Below, piece by piece: positions 8,643-17,497 of a stretch of DNA of 64,000 nt (the stretch's first letter is position 1; every line of letters begins with the position of its first letter). The notes under the pieces are model-generated. The model was not told the origin of the DNA, did not search any database, and saw nothing but the letters and a program-made list of their open reading frames with translations. The position numbers were made by a program, and so were the translations under genes. This DNA is from Salipiger sp. H15 (GTDB lineage: Bacteria; Pseudomonadota; Alphaproteobacteria; Rhodobacterales; Rhodobacteraceae): contig NZ_CP123384.1 in assembly GCF_040409955.1 (NCBI RefSeq), positions 1,594,001-1,658,000 on the forward strand, given 5' to 3'.

Positions 8643-9551
8643 ATGAAGACCGCACGCCTGATGCGCATGTTCGCGCTCCTGTCCTGTCTGCTGCCCGCGG
8701 CCGTGCCGCTGGCAGCGGACGAGCTGCGCTCGGCCTATCGCAGCAGCGTGGCGACCACGCTCAGCGCCTCGGTCGGGGCCTTCGACAGCGTGCTTGGGCA
8801 GGCGCTGAGCGGCTACGGCAAGGTGCGGCTCAACGGCAAGGGCGTGTTCCTGGCGACCAAGGCCTCGGCGGGGGCGCCGCGCATGTGGTGGGCGCTCGAG
8901 GCGCGCGAGTACCACGGCAGCGTCGAGGGCCGGAAATTCGACATGCTGCTCGGCATCGAGCGGCCCCTGGGCGAGCGATCGCGGCTCGGCTTCGCCACCG
9001 GCTACGGGGTTGCGGACCTCGACACCGGGCGGGACATCCGCACGCAGACCTTCAGCTTCGCCCCCTACATGGAGACCCCGCTGACCGAGAATATCGGGCT
9101 CAAGGCCTGGGCGGCGCTGGCGCGGCCGGACTACCGGCTCGGCGACTCGCCGCGTTCGGCCTGGCGCACGGCGGCGGGGCTCAATGCCAGCGGCGCCTAC
9201 GAGCTGCGCAGGATGAATCTCTCGGGGGCGGCGGGGCTCTCGATGTCGCAGCAGACCAGCAGCGGCGTCGGCGATCTGTCGAGCTGGCAGGTGGGCAAGC
9301 TCACAGCGACGCTGCGCACCCGCGCGACGCTCCGGCTCGAGCGCAATTTCCGGCCCTATTTCGAGCTCGGCTACAGCTACGGCGCCTGGGTCAACGCAGG
9401 AAGTTCCGGCGATTACGAGACGCCGAGCCTGAAGACCGGGCTCAGCTGGACGCACAAGAAGCGCAGCTTCACCCTCTCGCTCAACGGCACGCAGGTGTTC
9501 GACCCGGTGCAGCCGCTGGTGCTCAGCACCAATTACAGCATCCGTTTCTGA
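8643..9551 (+). CDS. Secreted/outer-membrane beta-barrel protein, autotransporter-barrel-like
   Basis: A 302-residue protein with a clear signal peptide (basic MKTARLMR, hydrophobic core to about residue 22, cleavage near PLAADE). The rest is alternating amphipathic strands with aromatic girdles (SRLGFATGYGVADL, TQTFSFAPYMETPL, FRPYFELGYSYGAW, RSFTLSLNGTQVF) and ends in a terminal phenylalanine (NYSIRF), the C-terminal signal of outer-membrane barrels. About 10-12 strands fit. It resembles autotransporter beta-domains but has no passenger. GGAGG lies 6 bases before the ATG. Function unknown. Confidence 0.75.
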   Translation: MKTARLMRMFALLSCLLPAAVPLAADELRSAYRSSVATTLSASVGAFDSVLGQALSGYGKVRLNGKGVFLATKASAGAPRMWWALEAREYHGSVEGRKFDMLLGIERPLGERSRLGFATGYGVADLDTGRDIRTQTFSFAPYMETPLTENIGLKAWAALARPDYRLGDSPRSAWRTAAGLNASGAYELRRMNLSGAAGLSMSQQTSSGVGDLSSWQVGKLTATLRTRATLRLERNFRPYFELGYSYGAWVNAGSSGDYETPSLKTGLSWTHKKRSFTLSLNGTQVFDPVQPLVLSTNYSIRF

Positions 9552-9569
9552 GCGATGGCCGCAGGGGGC

Positions 9570-10454
9570 TCAGAGCAGGATGTCGCCCGAGATCAGCACA
9601 TGCGCCTGGCCCGCGACGCGTACGCCGGTGATCGCCTCGGGCGGGCCGAGGACCTCGACCTGCGCCTGCCCGGGGCGGCCCATGCCGTGGCCCTGCTCGG
9701 CGGTGAAGGCGGGGCGGTCGATCAGCCCCTTCGACCAGAGGTAGGCGGCCATGGCACCCGTGGCCGAGCCGGTGAAGGGATCCTCGGGCGGGTTCGGCGG
9801 CGGCAGCAGGAGGCGGGCAAAGGTGTCGCCCGCGGCGGTCGCGCCCTCGAGCGTGACGAGGAAGGGCTCGGCCAGCATCGCATCGCCCTTGCCGAGCGCG
9901 GCGTGCAGGCGGCTCAGCGCCTCGGGGTCGAGCTGGGCGCGCTCCAGCGCCGCCCGGTCCTTCAGCACGGTGACGCAGCAGGGCAGGCCGGTCGAGACGA
10001 GCTGCGGCTGGCCAAGAATGTCGGAGGGCGCGAGCGAGACCGCATCGGCCACCAGCGCCTTGTCCGGGCAGGTGCCGAACTCGGGGGCCTTCTGCGTCAT
10101 CACGATGCGCGGCGGGCTCACCGAGCGGTCGATCTCGATGGGAACGATCCCGGCCAGCGTCTCCAGCGTCAGGTGATCCCCGCTGACCAGCCCGCGGTGC
10201 AGCAGGGCGGCGACGGTGGCGACGGTGGGGTGTCCGGCAAAGGGGATCTCGCGGCTGGCGAGGAAGTAGCGCACCCGCAGGTCGGCGACCTCGGAGGGGC
10301 CGGTGAAGGTGCATTCGACCAGCGAGGTCTCGCGCACGACGCGCAGGCAGGTCTGATCGTCCAGCGCCGCGCCGCCGTGCAGGACGGCGCAGCCGTTGCC
10401 GCCGAAGGGCCGGTCGGTGAAGGCGTCGACCCAGTCGAGCGGCAGCGAGGTCAC
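9570..10454 (-). CDS. PhzF-family isomerase-like protein
   Basis: A 294-residue member of the PhzF family, built as two repeated halves with a diaminopimelate-epimerase-like fold. The N-terminal block LDWVDAFTDRPFGGNGCAVL, the glutamate-bearing ETSLVECTFTG, FAGHPTVATVAALL and, in the second half, NPPEDPFTGSATGAMAAYLW and QGHGMGRPGQA are typical. PhzF itself isomerises a phenazine precursor, but most family members have unknown substrates and there are no phenazine genes here. It lies downstream of the hsp20-DUF1150 pair on the same strand with a 9-base gap, so it may be read through from the heat-shock promoter. Confidence 0.88.
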   Translation of the reverse strand: MTSLPLDWVDAFTDRPFGGNGCAVLHGGAALDDQTCLRVVRETSLVECTFTGPSEVADLRVRYFLASREIPFAGHPTVATVAALLHRGLVSGDHLTLETLAGIVPIEIDRSVSPPRIVMTQKAPEFGTCPDKALVADAVSLAPSDILGQPQLVSTGLPCCVTVLKDRAALERAQLDPEALSRLHAALGKGDAMLAEPFLVTLEGATAAGDTFARLLLPPPNPPEDPFTGSATGAMAAYLWSKGLIDRPAFTAEQGHGMGRPGQAQVEVLGPPEAITGVRVAGQAHVLISGDILL

Positions 10455-10463
10455 GGCGCGCCC

Positions 10464-10691
10464 CTAGTGGACGGTCACGGGGGCGAGGTCGTTCTGCCGG
10501 GCCAGCGCGAAGGCAAGCCCGCGGTCACGCACCAGCGCGAGCCGCTCGCCGTCGGCGCGGTGCACCGCGTAGAGGCGCGTCTGGCCGCCGACCTGGTCCT
10601 GCACGTCCTTCGGAAGGTCGCTCACCTCGACCGAACGGACATAGACGATGCGCTCGGCGTCGAACTCGGGGAAATCGTACTTCGTGTTCAT
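10464..10691 (-). CDS. DUF1150 family small protein
   Basis: A 75-residue protein with the family pattern (ERIVYVRSVEVSDLP, LYAVHRADGERLALVRDRGLAFALARQNDLAPVTVH). The gene follows hsp20 with a 3-base gap on the same strand, the arrangement usually seen for this family in alphaproteobacteria, so it probably belongs to the heat-shock response. Its molecular role is not known. Confidence 0.88.
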   Translation of the reverse strand: MNTKYDFPEFDAERIVYVRSVEVSDLPKDVQDQVGGQTRLYAVHRADGERLALVRDRGLAFALARQNDLAPVTVH

Positions 10692-10694
10692 GGC

Positions 10695-11105
10695 TCAACC
10701 CTTTCTGATGTTGATGGTCTGCACCACCGTCTCGGGACGGGACATGGTCAGGTCCACGTGCAGCAGACCGTTCTCCATGACCGCTTCCCCCACCTCGACC
10801 CCATCGGCCAGCACGAAGCTGCGCTGGAACTGCCGCGCCGCGATGCCGCGGTGCAGGAAGATCCGGTCGGACCCGTCGTCGCGCTGCCGGCCGCGGATCA
10901 CCAGCTGGCGGTCCTCGACGGTGATGGCGAGATCGTCCTCCGAGAAGCCGGCCACGGCGAGCGTGATCCGGTAGGAGTGATCCGACGTCTGTTCGATGTT
11001 GAAGGGGGGGTATCCCTCGCTCGACTTGGCGGTGCGCTCGAGCAGGCGCTCGAGCTGCTCGAAGCCGAGCATGTGCGGATAGGAACCCAGGGTCAGTTTG
11101 CTCAT
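10695..11105 (-). CDS. Hsp20-family small heat-shock chaperone
   Basis: A 136-residue small heat-shock protein (IbpA-like) that holds unfolding proteins until refolding by DnaK/ClpB. The alpha-crystallin domain spans about residues 35-130 (FNIEQTSDHSYRITLAVAGF, DLAITVEDRQLVIRGRQ, FLHRGIAARQFQRSFVLADG, GLLHVDL), with an IxI-like tail TINIRKG. AAGGA lies 7 bases before the ATG at 11105. A well-matched sigma-32 promoter lies about 70 bases upstream. Transcribed with DUF1150. Confidence 0.95.
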   Translation of the reverse strand: MSKLTLGSYPHMLGFEQLERLLERTAKSSEGYPPFNIEQTSDHSYRITLAVAGFSEDDLAITVEDRQLVIRGRQRDDGSDRIFLHRGIAARQFQRSFVLADGVEVGEAVMENGLLHVDLTMSRPETVVQTINIRKG

Positions 11106-11170
11106 GACATGTCCTTGACAGGGAAGCGACCGTCCGCCGGGCCCCGGAAGCGGCAGCCCGACAAGGGGGA

Positions 11171-11199
11171 ATATGGGAAGGCCGGAGAGGCAGCGCAAG
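11171..11199 (-). promoter_or_regulatory. Sigma-32 (RpoH) heat-shock promoter of hsp20
   Basis: On the minus strand, CTTGCGC (11193-11199) is followed after 15 bases by CCCATAT (11171-11177). The known RpoH consensus is CTTGAAA, a spacer of about 11-16 bases, then CCCATNT, so the -10 matches fully and the -35 matches in its CTTG core. The predicted leader is about 60 bases. Confidence 0.75.
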
Positions 11200-11264
11200 G
11201 GCTTTGCGGGCGCGGCAAGAGTTGATATCCTGATGCTTCCCGTGAGGCCTGAGGACATAAACCC

Positions 11265-11489
11265 ATGAATGCGCCACAAGACATCTCGATGAAGACGGAA
11301 GAGGTGTTGCGTGTGGAGCTCGAGGTCTTCAAGCGCGAGCACCGCGATCTCGACGAGGCGATCCGCGCCCTGCAGGACCGCGGGACCGCCGACCAGCTGA
11401 CCCTGCAGCGGCTGAAGAAGAAGAAGCTCTTCCTCAAGGACAAGATCGCGATGATCGAGGATCGGCTGACCCCGGACATCATCGCCTGA
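11265..11489 (+). CDS. YdcH family (DUF465) small protein
   Basis: A 74-residue, charged, mostly helical protein typical of DUF465/YdcH: VELEVFKREHRDLDEAIRAL, then LQRLKKKKLFLKDKIAMIEDRL. The basic run KKKK before a helix is characteristic. The function is unknown, and coiled-coil pairing is likely. It is divergent from hsp20 with 159 bases between the starts, and stands alone before proC. Confidence 0.88.
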   Translation: MNAPQDISMKTEEVLRVELEVFKREHRDLDEAIRALQDRGTADQLTLQRLKKKKLFLKDKIAMIEDRLTPDIIA

Positions 11490-11739
11490 CACGGCGCGCA
11501 GCCGCGCCCGGCGGAGGCTCTCTCCGGCGGGTCCGGGCTGCCCGGCTGTCCGGCTTTCGATCGGTCCATGCGGCCCTTGGGTCAACCGTCCGTGCTCCAG
11601 CCTGCGAAACCGGCCTTCCGCGGGAAATCGTCCTTGCAATGAGGAAGAAGCGTTCCGCTTTTCCGTCGATCGGCGCGGGCCGTTGCACGATCCGGATCGC
11701 GCGCGTATCACTGCCGCGACGTCGACAGGAGGGATCGTC

Positions 11740-12555
11740 ATGAAGGACGGTGAGCTGGCGCAGCGCGGCCTCGTGCTGCTGGGATGCGGGAAGATGGGAT
11801 CGGCCATGCTGGAGGGCTGGCTGGGACGGGGGCTGCCGCCTGCCTCGGTCTGGGTCAACGACCCGCACCCCTCGGAGTGGCTGAAGGCGCAGGGCGTGCA
11901 CCTCAACGAGGTCCTCCCCGAGAGCCCGGCGATCGTGCTCATCGCGGTGAAGCCGCAGATGATGGCCGATGCGCTGCCGGTGCTGGCAAGCTACGGCAAT
12001 GCCGACACGCTCTTCCTGTCGGTGGCCGCAGGCGTGACCATCGCCACCTACGAGCAGATGCTGGGCGAGCGGACCCCGATCATCCGCGCCATGCCCAACA
12101 CCCCCGCCGCGGTGGGGCAGGGCATCACCGCCGTCATCGGCAACGCGAACGCCGGCGAGGCCAACCTCGCGATGGCCGAGGAACTGCTCTCGGCAGTCGG
12201 CCAGGTCGTGCGGCTCGAGGCCGAGGCCCAGATGGACGCGGTGACCGGGCTCAGCGGCTCGGGCCCGGCCTATGTCTTCCACCTGATCGAATGCCTTGCG
12301 AAGGCGGGCGAGGCCGAGGGGCTGGCGCCCGAGCTTGCCATGCAGCTGGCCAAGGCCACCGTCGCGGGTGCCGGCGCGCTGGCGATGCAGGCCGCCGAGG
12401 ACCCGGCGCAGCTGCGCCGGAACGTCACCTCTCCCAACGGCACGACGCAGGCCGGGCTCGAGGTGCTGATGGACGAGGACAAGGGCCTGCCGCCGCTGGT
12501 CCGCGCCACCGTCGCCGCTGCCGTGCGCCGCTCGGAAGAACTGGCGAATGGCTGA
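11740..12555 (+). CDS. proC: Pyrroline-5-carboxylate reductase
   Basis: A 271-residue NAD(P)H-dependent reductase for the last step of proline synthesis. Visible are the Rossmann motif [20 protein letters not shown], the [13 protein letters not shown] block, and the C-terminal signature [15 protein letters not shown] and [18 protein letters not shown]. The ATG at 11740 has an excellent AGGAGG 7 bases upstream. The end overlaps csaA by 8 bases. About 250 bases separate it from ydcH, with no further gene visible there. Confidence 0.95.
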   Translation: MKDGELAQRGLVLLGCGKMGSAMLEGWLGRGLPPASVWVNDPHPSEWLKAQGVHLNEVLPESPAIVLIAVKPQMMADALPVLASYGNADTLFLSVAAGVTIATYEQMLGERTPIIRAMPNTPAAVGQGITAVIGNANAGEANLAMAEELLSAVGQVVRLEAEAQMDAVTGLSGSGPAYVFHLIECLAKAGEAEGLAPELAMQLAKATVAGAGALAMQAAEDPAQLRRNVTSPNGTTQAGLEVLMDEDKGLPPLVRATVAAAVRRSEELANG

Positions 12556-12886
12556 GATCAGCTACGACGACTTCCTGAAGGTCGACATCCGCGCGGGTCG
12601 CGTGACCCGCGCGGAGCCTTTCCCCGAGGCGCGCAAGCCCGCCATCAAGCTCTGGATCGATTTCGGCCCCGAGCTCGGCGAGAAGCGCAGCTCGGCGCAG
12701 ATCACCGTGCATTACGCGCCCGAGGCGCTGGTCGGTCAACAGGTCATGGCGGTGGTCAATTTCCCGCCGCGGCAGATCGGCCCCTTCATGTCCGAGGTCC
12801 TCGTTCTAGGTTTCTCCGACGAGACCGGGGCGATCGTGCTCGCGACGCCCGACAAGACCGTGCCGCTGGGAGGACGCCTGCATTGA
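12548..12886 (+). CDS. csaA: CsaA-type tRNA-binding protein
   Basis: A 112-residue OB-fold protein matching the tRNA_bind (Arc1p/EMAPII) family: [59 protein letters not shown]. CsaA in Bacillus has chaperone-like export activity and its homologues bind tRNA. It overlaps proC upstream (8 bases) and the dehydrogenase gene downstream (4 bases), so the three are co-translated. Confidence 0.9.
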   Translation: MAEISYDDFLKVDIRAGRVTRAEPFPEARKPAIKLWIDFGPELGEKRSSAQITVHYAPEALVGQQVMAVVNFPPRQIGPFMSEVLVLGFSDETGAIVLATPDKTVPLGGRLH

Positions 12887-13836
12887 CCAAGATCCTGATC
12901 GCCCGAAACCTGCCCGAGAGCGTCGTCGCCGAGGCGCGCGCCGCCTTCGACGTCACCTACCGCGACCGTCCCGACCCGATGAGCCGCGAGGAGATGCTTG
13001 CCTCGCTGTCGGACTATGACGGCGTGCTGATGACGCTGGGCGACCAGTACAACGCCGAGCTCTTTGCCGCCGCGGGCGTGCCGCGCGCGCGGATCCTCGC
13101 CAACTTCGGGGTGGGGTTCAATCACATCGACGTCGAGGTGGCGCGGCATGCCGGGCTCACCGTCACCAACACGCCGGGGGCCGTCACCGACGCCACCGCC
13201 GACATCGCCATGACGCTGATCCTGATGTCCTGCCGCCGCGCCGGCGAGGGCGAGCGCCTTGTCCGCGCCGGCAGCTGGCAGGGCTGGCACCCGGTGCAGA
13301 TGCTGGGCCTGCATGTCACCGGCAAGACCGTCGGCATCCTCGGCATGGGCCGCATCGGGCAGGCCATCGCGCGGCGCTGCCATTACGGCTTCGGCATGGA
13401 CGTGGCCTACATGAGCCGGTCCGAGAAGGCGCTGGATCACCCGGCGACGCGCTACGACACACCCGAGGAACTCGCGGCCAATGTCGACATCCTCGTCACC
13501 GCGCTGCCGGGCGGGGCGGTCACGCGCCACACGGTGAACGCAGGCGTGCTGGCGGCGATGCGGCCGCACGCGCATTTCGTCAACATCGCCCGCGGCGACG
13601 TGGTCGACGAGGCGGCGCTGATCGAAGCACTGCAGGAGCGGCGCATCGCCGGGGCCGGGCTCGACGTCTACGAGCACGAGCCGGTGGTCCCCGAGGCGCT
13701 TCGCCTGCTCGACAACGTGGTGCTGCTGCCGCATCTCGGCACCGCGGCGCTGGAAGTGCGCGAGGACATGGGCCGCATGGCGGTGGCGAACCTGCGCGCC
13801 TTCTTCGCCGGCGAGCCGGTGCCGAACCCGGTCTGA
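12883..13836 (+). CDS. D-2-hydroxyacid dehydrogenase (glycerate/glyoxylate reductase type)
   Basis: A 317-residue NAD(P)-dependent dehydrogenase. Motifs: the nucleotide-binding [13 protein letters not shown], catalytic Arg in [13 protein letters not shown], catalytic Glu in [11 protein letters not shown] and catalytic His in [14 protein letters not shown], as in hydroxypyruvate/glyoxylate reductases. The start is a TTG at 12883 overlapping the csaA stop (TTGA), which is unusual but fits coupling and the family N-terminus [11 protein letters not shown]. The exact substrate is not clear from sequence. Confidence 0.9.
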   Translation: MTKILIARNLPESVVAEARAAFDVTYRDRPDPMSREEMLASLSDYDGVLMTLGDQYNAELFAAAGVPRARILANFGVGFNHIDVEVARHAGLTVTNTPGAVTDATADIAMTLILMSCRRAGEGERLVRAGSWQGWHPVQMLGLHVTGKTVGILGMGRIGQAIARRCHYGFGMDVAYMSRSEKALDHPATRYDTPEELAANVDILVTALPGGAVTRHTVNAGVLAAMRPHAHFVNIARGDVVDEAALIEALQERRIAGAGLDVYEHEPVVPEALRLLDNVVLLPHLGTAALEVREDMGRMAVANLRAFFAGEPVPNPV

Positions 13837-13845
13837 CCTGCTGGC

Positions 13846-13866
13846 CCCGGGCGCGCGCCGCCCGGG
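13846..13866. terminator. Bidirectional hairpin between dehydrogenase and tdk
   Basis: cccgggc / gcccggg, a 7-bp perfect stem with a 7-base loop, lies between convergent genes. No T-run. Confidence 0.4.
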
Positions 13867-13867
13867 C

Positions 13868-14461
13868 TCAGCCTTCGGCGGGCGTGTCGCCGGTCGCCGC
13901 GCGCCAGTGCTTGCGGCAGAGCGAGACATAGGTCTCGTTGCCGCCGATCTGCACCTGCGCGCCGTCGGTCAGCGCCTTGCCCGAGCCATCCTGCCGGATC
14001 ACCATCGTCGCCTTGCGACCGCAGTGGCAGATGGTGCGCACTTCGCGCAGCGAATCCGCCAGCGCCAGCAGCGCCGCCGAGCCGGGGAAGAGCTGGCCGC
14101 GGAAATCCACCCGCAGCCCGTAGGCCATGACCGGCAGGCCAAGGTCGTCCACCACCCGCGCCAGCTGCCAGACCTGCGCCTCGGTGAGGAACTGCGCCTC
14201 GTCGATGAAGACGCAGGCGAGCGTAGTCTTCGCATGGGCCGCGGCGAGGATCGCGAAGAGATCGTCCTCGGCGCCGAAGGTCTCGGCCTCCTGCCCGAGC
14301 CCGATGCGCGAGCCGATGCGGCCGAGCCCGGCGCGCGTGTCGAGCCGCGCGGTCAGCAGGAAGACCTCCATGCCCCGTTCGCGATAGTTGTGCGCCGCCT
14401 GCAGCAGCAGGGTCGATTTGCCGGCGTTCATGGTGGAGTAGTGGAAATGCAGCTTGGCCAT
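13868..14461 (-). CDS. tdk: Thymidine kinase
   Basis: A 197-residue type II thymidine kinase that phosphorylates thymidine for salvage. Visible are the P-loop STMNAGKSTLLL, the Walker B-like CVFIDEAQFL, the lasso region YGLRVDFRGQLFPGS, and the zinc-binding Cys pair ICHCGRKA with the later C-R-K-H. The length is normal. It is divergent from the LuxR-type regulator gene. Confidence 0.96.
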   Translation of the reverse strand: MAKLHFHYSTMNAGKSTLLLQAAHNYRERGMEVFLLTARLDTRAGLGRIGSRIGLGQEAETFGAEDDLFAILAAAHAKTTLACVFIDEAQFLTEAQVWQLARVVDDLGLPVMAYGLRVDFRGQLFPGSAALLALADSLREVRTICHCGRKATMVIRQDGSGKALTDGAQVQIGGNETYVSLCRKHWRAATGDTPAEG

Positions 14462-14675
14462 GCCGCTGTCCTGCCGCAGCCGCGCCCGGCGTGCAAGCCT
14501 GACCCGGCGGGGGGCCGGGTATCTGAATCAAATTTGCCAAATCACGGATCCTGACCGATCATGGGGCGGTGTCCTGTGTCTGGAACGGGAGGGGGAGCGA
14601 TGAGGCGGGCGGAACGACAAGGCCGCGCGCGGCAAGGCCGGGGACGCCGCGCCGGGAGCCAGAGGGGGGAACGCC

Positions 14676-15539
14676 CTGTCTGATCCGTCGCAGGTCCGCC
14701 GCGCCCCGCAGATCGCGGCGACGCGCCACGTGCCGGAGCTGCTGCAATGGTTCCTTGCCGAGCTCGAGGCGACGCGCGCCTCGGAAGAGGTGTGGCGCCT
14801 GCTGGTCCGGCTCGGGCGCAGGCTCGAGTTGCCCTGCGTCGATTTCGTCATCGCCAGCGGCCCCGAGGGGCCCCAGCGCGCGCTGATCCAGCGGGCCTCC
14901 TACGACACCGGCTGGCTCGCCGCGCTCGATCCTTCGCTGGCGACCGGACGCTGGAGCTACCTGCGCGGCCATTCCGCCGGGCACCTCACGCCGATCGCCG
15001 TGGGGATCGAATTCCTCGACGAGTACCATCCGCTTCCCGAGGGCCGCGTCGAGCTTCTGCGCGAAGCGGCCCGGCACGGCCTGCGCGCGGGCTTCTCGAT
15101 CCCGCTGCGCCAGACCGCGCCGCCGCGGTTTGGACAGCTGAGCTTTGCCGGCGACCATGGCCGGCGCGAGATGCTGGCGATCATCCATGCTCATGGCTGG
15201 GTGCTGAACGTGGCGGCGCTGACCGGGCACCAGCGCTTCCTCGGCTTCTACGCGCAGGAATTCCCCGACCGGCAACAGATCACCGGCAAGCAGCGCGAAC
15301 TGCTGGCGATGATCGGCGCGGGGCTGAAGGACAAGCAGATCGCCGAGCGCCTCGGCATCTCGGTCTCGGCGGTGCGCCAGCGGCTGCAGGCGCTCTGCGA
15401 GCGGACGGGGAAGGTCTCGCGCGCGGAACTCGCGGCGCTGGCCATGTCGCTGGGGGTGCTGCCGGACCCGCTGCTGCCGCACGGTCCCGCGGCGCGGGCG
15501 GAGGCCGCGAAGGGCGCGCCCGGGCAATCGCTGTTCTGA
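14676..15539 (+). CDS. LuxR-family regulator with autoinducer-binding-like domain
   Basis: A LuxR-type protein of 287 residues (269 if started at the GTG at 14730). The N-terminal domain resembles autoinducer-binding domains (SYLRGHSAGHLTPIAVGIEFLDEYHPLPEG, RAGFSIPLRQT, GQLSFAGD), and the C-terminal HTH is canonical (LTGHQ..., ITGKQRELLAMIGAGLKDKQIAERLGISVSAVRQRLQAL). No luxI is in the window. The best ribosome site (AGGGGGGA) precedes a CTG at 14676 giving (M)SDPSQVRRAPQ; the GTG at 14730 has no good site. The ligand is unknown. Confidence 0.82.
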   Translation: MSDPSQVRRAPQIAATRHVPELLQWFLAELEATRASEEVWRLLVRLGRRLELPCVDFVIASGPEGPQRALIQRASYDTGWLAALDPSLATGRWSYLRGHSAGHLTPIAVGIEFLDEYHPLPEGRVELLREAARHGLRAGFSIPLRQTAPPRFGQLSFAGDHGRREMLAIIHAHGWVLNVAALTGHQRFLGFYAQEFPDRQQITGKQRELLAMIGAGLKDKQIAERLGISVSAVRQRLQALCERTGKVSRAELAALAMSLGVLPDPLLPHGPAARAEAAKGAPGQSLF

Positions 15540-15587
15540 GCGGCGGTGCCGCCGGGCTGGACCGGGCAGGACCGGGCAAAGCCGGGC

Positions 15588-15620
15588 AAAAAAAGATGCT
15601 CCCGGACGTCCGGGAGCATC
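15588..15620 (-). terminator. Strong Rho-independent terminator, minus strand
   Basis: A perfect 26-base palindrome (gatgctcccggac joined to its complement, 15595-15620) is followed in the minus direction by seven T (15588-15594). In RNA it would form an 11-bp stem with an ACGU loop. It ends either rimO or the candidate small RNA upstream of it. Confidence 0.85.
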
Positions 15621-15794
15621 GATGCGATTAGAAATCCACAGGCAGAGTCACTTTCTCCGAAGAGCCAAGGATCTTATGCGCATGTCAGGTGAATTTCCGT
15701 TCGGCGAAATATGCCTTCCCCCTCTGCGCGGCGATGCCGCTGGAACTCGAAACAGGCTGAGCCCCCTCCGCATCGGCCCAATGTCGCGAGTATA
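15621..15794 (-). ncRNA. Candidate small RNA (or rimO 3' region) ending at the strong terminator
   Basis: The 330-base gap between rimO and the terminator has no gene similarity that I recognise. On the minus strand a near-perfect -10 box TATACT lies at 15789-15794, with no clear -35. A transcript from about 15782 to the terminator would be close to 195 bases. Within it an unsupported 41-codon frame (15773-15648, basic: MRRGLSLFR...) exists without a ribosome site. The alternative is that the region is simply the rimO 3' untranslated region. Confidence 0.4.
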
Positions 15795-15953
15795 GCACGG
15801 ATCACCCCGCCGCGCGCCGGAGCCGTGGCGTCGCCGCGCCCCGCGCTGCGGCGCAGCGGATCTCGTTTGTGTCAGAACCTGTCAGAATCGACAGTCTCCC
15901 CGCGGGCCGCGCGGCGATGCGCGCGACTCGCGGCGGGACTTGACGGGCAGCGG

Positions 15954-17327
15954 TCAGGCCTTGTCGACCAGCCGCCCCCAGAGGTCGTACTCGCCGGCCT
16001 CGTCCACTTCGACCGTGACCATGTCTCCGGGCTTCAGGTGCTCGAAACCCTCGTCGATGAAGAGGTTGCCGTCGATTTCGGGCGCGTCGGCCTTGGTGCG
16101 GCAGGTGGCGGCTTCGCCATCGACCTCGTCGACCAGCACCTGCATGCGGGTGCCGACCTTGGCCTCGAGCTTGGCCTCGGAGATGGCCTGCGCCTTCTCC
16201 ATGAACCGCTCCCAGCGCTCCTGCTTCACCTCTTCCGGCACGTGGTCCGGCAGGGCGTTCGAGCGGGCGCCGTCGACGTTCTCGTACTTGAAGCAGCCGA
16301 CCCGGTCGAGCTGCGCCTCGTCCATCCAGTCGAGCAGCGTCTGGAATTCTTCCTCGGTCTCGCCGGGATAGCCGACGATGAAGGTCGAGCGCAGCACGAT
16401 CTCGGGGCAGTCGGCGCGCCAGGCGGCGATCTCGTCGAGCGTGCGGGCGGCGGCGGCGGGGCGCGCCATGCGCTTCAGCGTCTCGGGATGGGCGTGCTGG
16501 AAGGGGATGTCGAGATAGGGCAGGACCAGCCCCTCGGCCATCATCGGGATCATCTCGCGCACGTGCGGGTAGGGGTAGACATAATGCATCCGCACCCAGG
16601 CGCCGAGCTGGCCGAGCTCGCGCGACAGCGACAGGATCGGGAACTTCTCGTCCCGGTCCTTCCAGTCGGTGCCATAGGCCGAGGTGTCCTGCGAGATCAC
16701 CAGGAGCTCCTTCACTCCCGCCTCGACCAGCTTCTCGGCCTCGCGGAGGACCGCGCGCTGCGGGCGCGAGCTCAGCAACCCGCGCATGTCGGGGATGATG
16801 CAGAACTTGCACTTGTGGTTACAGCCCTCGGAGATCTTGAGGTAGCTGTAATGGCGCGGCGTGAGCTTGACGCCCGAGGCCGGCAGCAGGTCTACGAAGG
16901 GATCGGGCGACGGCGGCACGGCGCCATGCACCGCGTCGAGCACCTGCTCGTACTGGTGCGGGCCGGTGACCGCGAGCACCTTGGGGTGCACGCCGGTGAT
17001 GTACTCGGGCTCGGCGCCGAGGCAGCCGGTGACGATGACCCGGCCGTTCTCCTTCAGCGCCTCGCCGATCGCCTCGAGGCTCTCGGCCTTGGCGCTGTCG
17101 AGGAAACCGCAGGTGTTGACGATCACCGCGTCGGCGCCGGAATAGTCGGCGGAGATGCCGTAGCCCTCGGCGCGCAGCCGGGTGAGGATGCGCTCGCTGT
17201 CGACCAGCGCCTTCGGGCAGCCAAGCGAGACCATGCCGATGGTCGGCTGGCCGTCGCGGCGGGTTTCCGTGACGCGGGCGCGGGCAAGGTCGGGGCGAAG
17301 ATCGGGCGGATTCTGCATGGGCGGCAT
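15954..17327 (-). CDS. rimO: Ribosomal protein S12 methylthiotransferase RimO
   Basis: A 457-residue radical-SAM enzyme that methylthiolates the conserved Asp of ribosomal protein S12 (Asp88 in E. coli). The N-terminal UPF0004 domain carries the three cluster cysteines (SLGCPKA, VNTCGFL, VTGCLGA). The radical SAM motif is CNHKCKFC (CxxxCxxC), followed by [11 protein letters not shown], and a C-terminal TRAM domain ([11 protein letters not shown] to the end) binds the target. RimO rather than MiaB or MtaB is favoured by the N-terminal motifs and length. The first codons MPPMQN leave the start uncertain by three residues. Confidence 0.95.
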   Translation of the reverse strand: MPPMQNPPDLRPDLARARVTETRRDGQPTIGMVSLGCPKALVDSERILTRLRAEGYGISADYSGADAVIVNTCGFLDSAKAESLEAIGEALKENGRVIVTGCLGAEPEYITGVHPKVLAVTGPHQYEQVLDAVHGAVPPSPDPFVDLLPASGVKLTPRHYSYLKISEGCNHKCKFCIIPDMRGLLSSRPQRAVLREAEKLVEAGVKELLVISQDTSAYGTDWKDRDEKFPILSLSRELGQLGAWVRMHYVYPYPHVREMIPMMAEGLVLPYLDIPFQHAHPETLKRMARPAAAARTLDEIAAWRADCPEIVLRSTFIVGYPGETEEEFQTLLDWMDEAQLDRVGCFKYENVDGARSNALPDHVPEEVKQERWERFMEKAQAISEAKLEAKVGTRMQVLVDEVDGEAATCRTKADAPEIDGNLFIDEGFEHLKPGDMVTVEVDEAGEYDLWGRLVDKA

Positions 17328-17412
17328 ATACGCGCTCTGCCCGGCTGCGAAAAGGGCGCTTGCGCGGGGTGCGTCAATCGGGGCCGCCGCGCCCGTGGCA
17401 CCGGTCCGGCAG

Positions 17413-17475
17413 GCGTATTTGGAAAGAGAAGAAGCCGCCGGGCGCGCATGGAACTTCTTCTCTTTTCAAATACGC
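17413..17475. repeat. Large intergenic inverted repeat, 22-bp stem
   Basis: gcgtatttggaaagagaagaag (17413-17434) and its near-perfect complement (17454-17475, one G-U pair) flank a 19-base loop. It lies between the divergent-side start of rimO and the end of the SLC13 gene. I recall similar GTATTTGGAAAGAGAAG palindromes between genes in Rhodobacteraceae, so this may be a dispersed repeat family or a terminator for the permease gene. Confidence 0.65.
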
Positions 17476-17497
17476 AGGGGGTGAGGCGCGCAGCGCC

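Noticed and set aside
6945..9455. An 836-codon minus-strand frame opposite the 435-aa and outer-membrane protein genes
   Set aside because: Both plus-strand genes have ribosome sites and one has a signal peptide and terminal Phe, while the minus frame shows only shadow composition.
9570..10454. Phenazine biosynthesis
   Set aside because: Only a PhzF-family protein is present. No other phenazine genes occur in the window, and most PhzF homologues act elsewhere.
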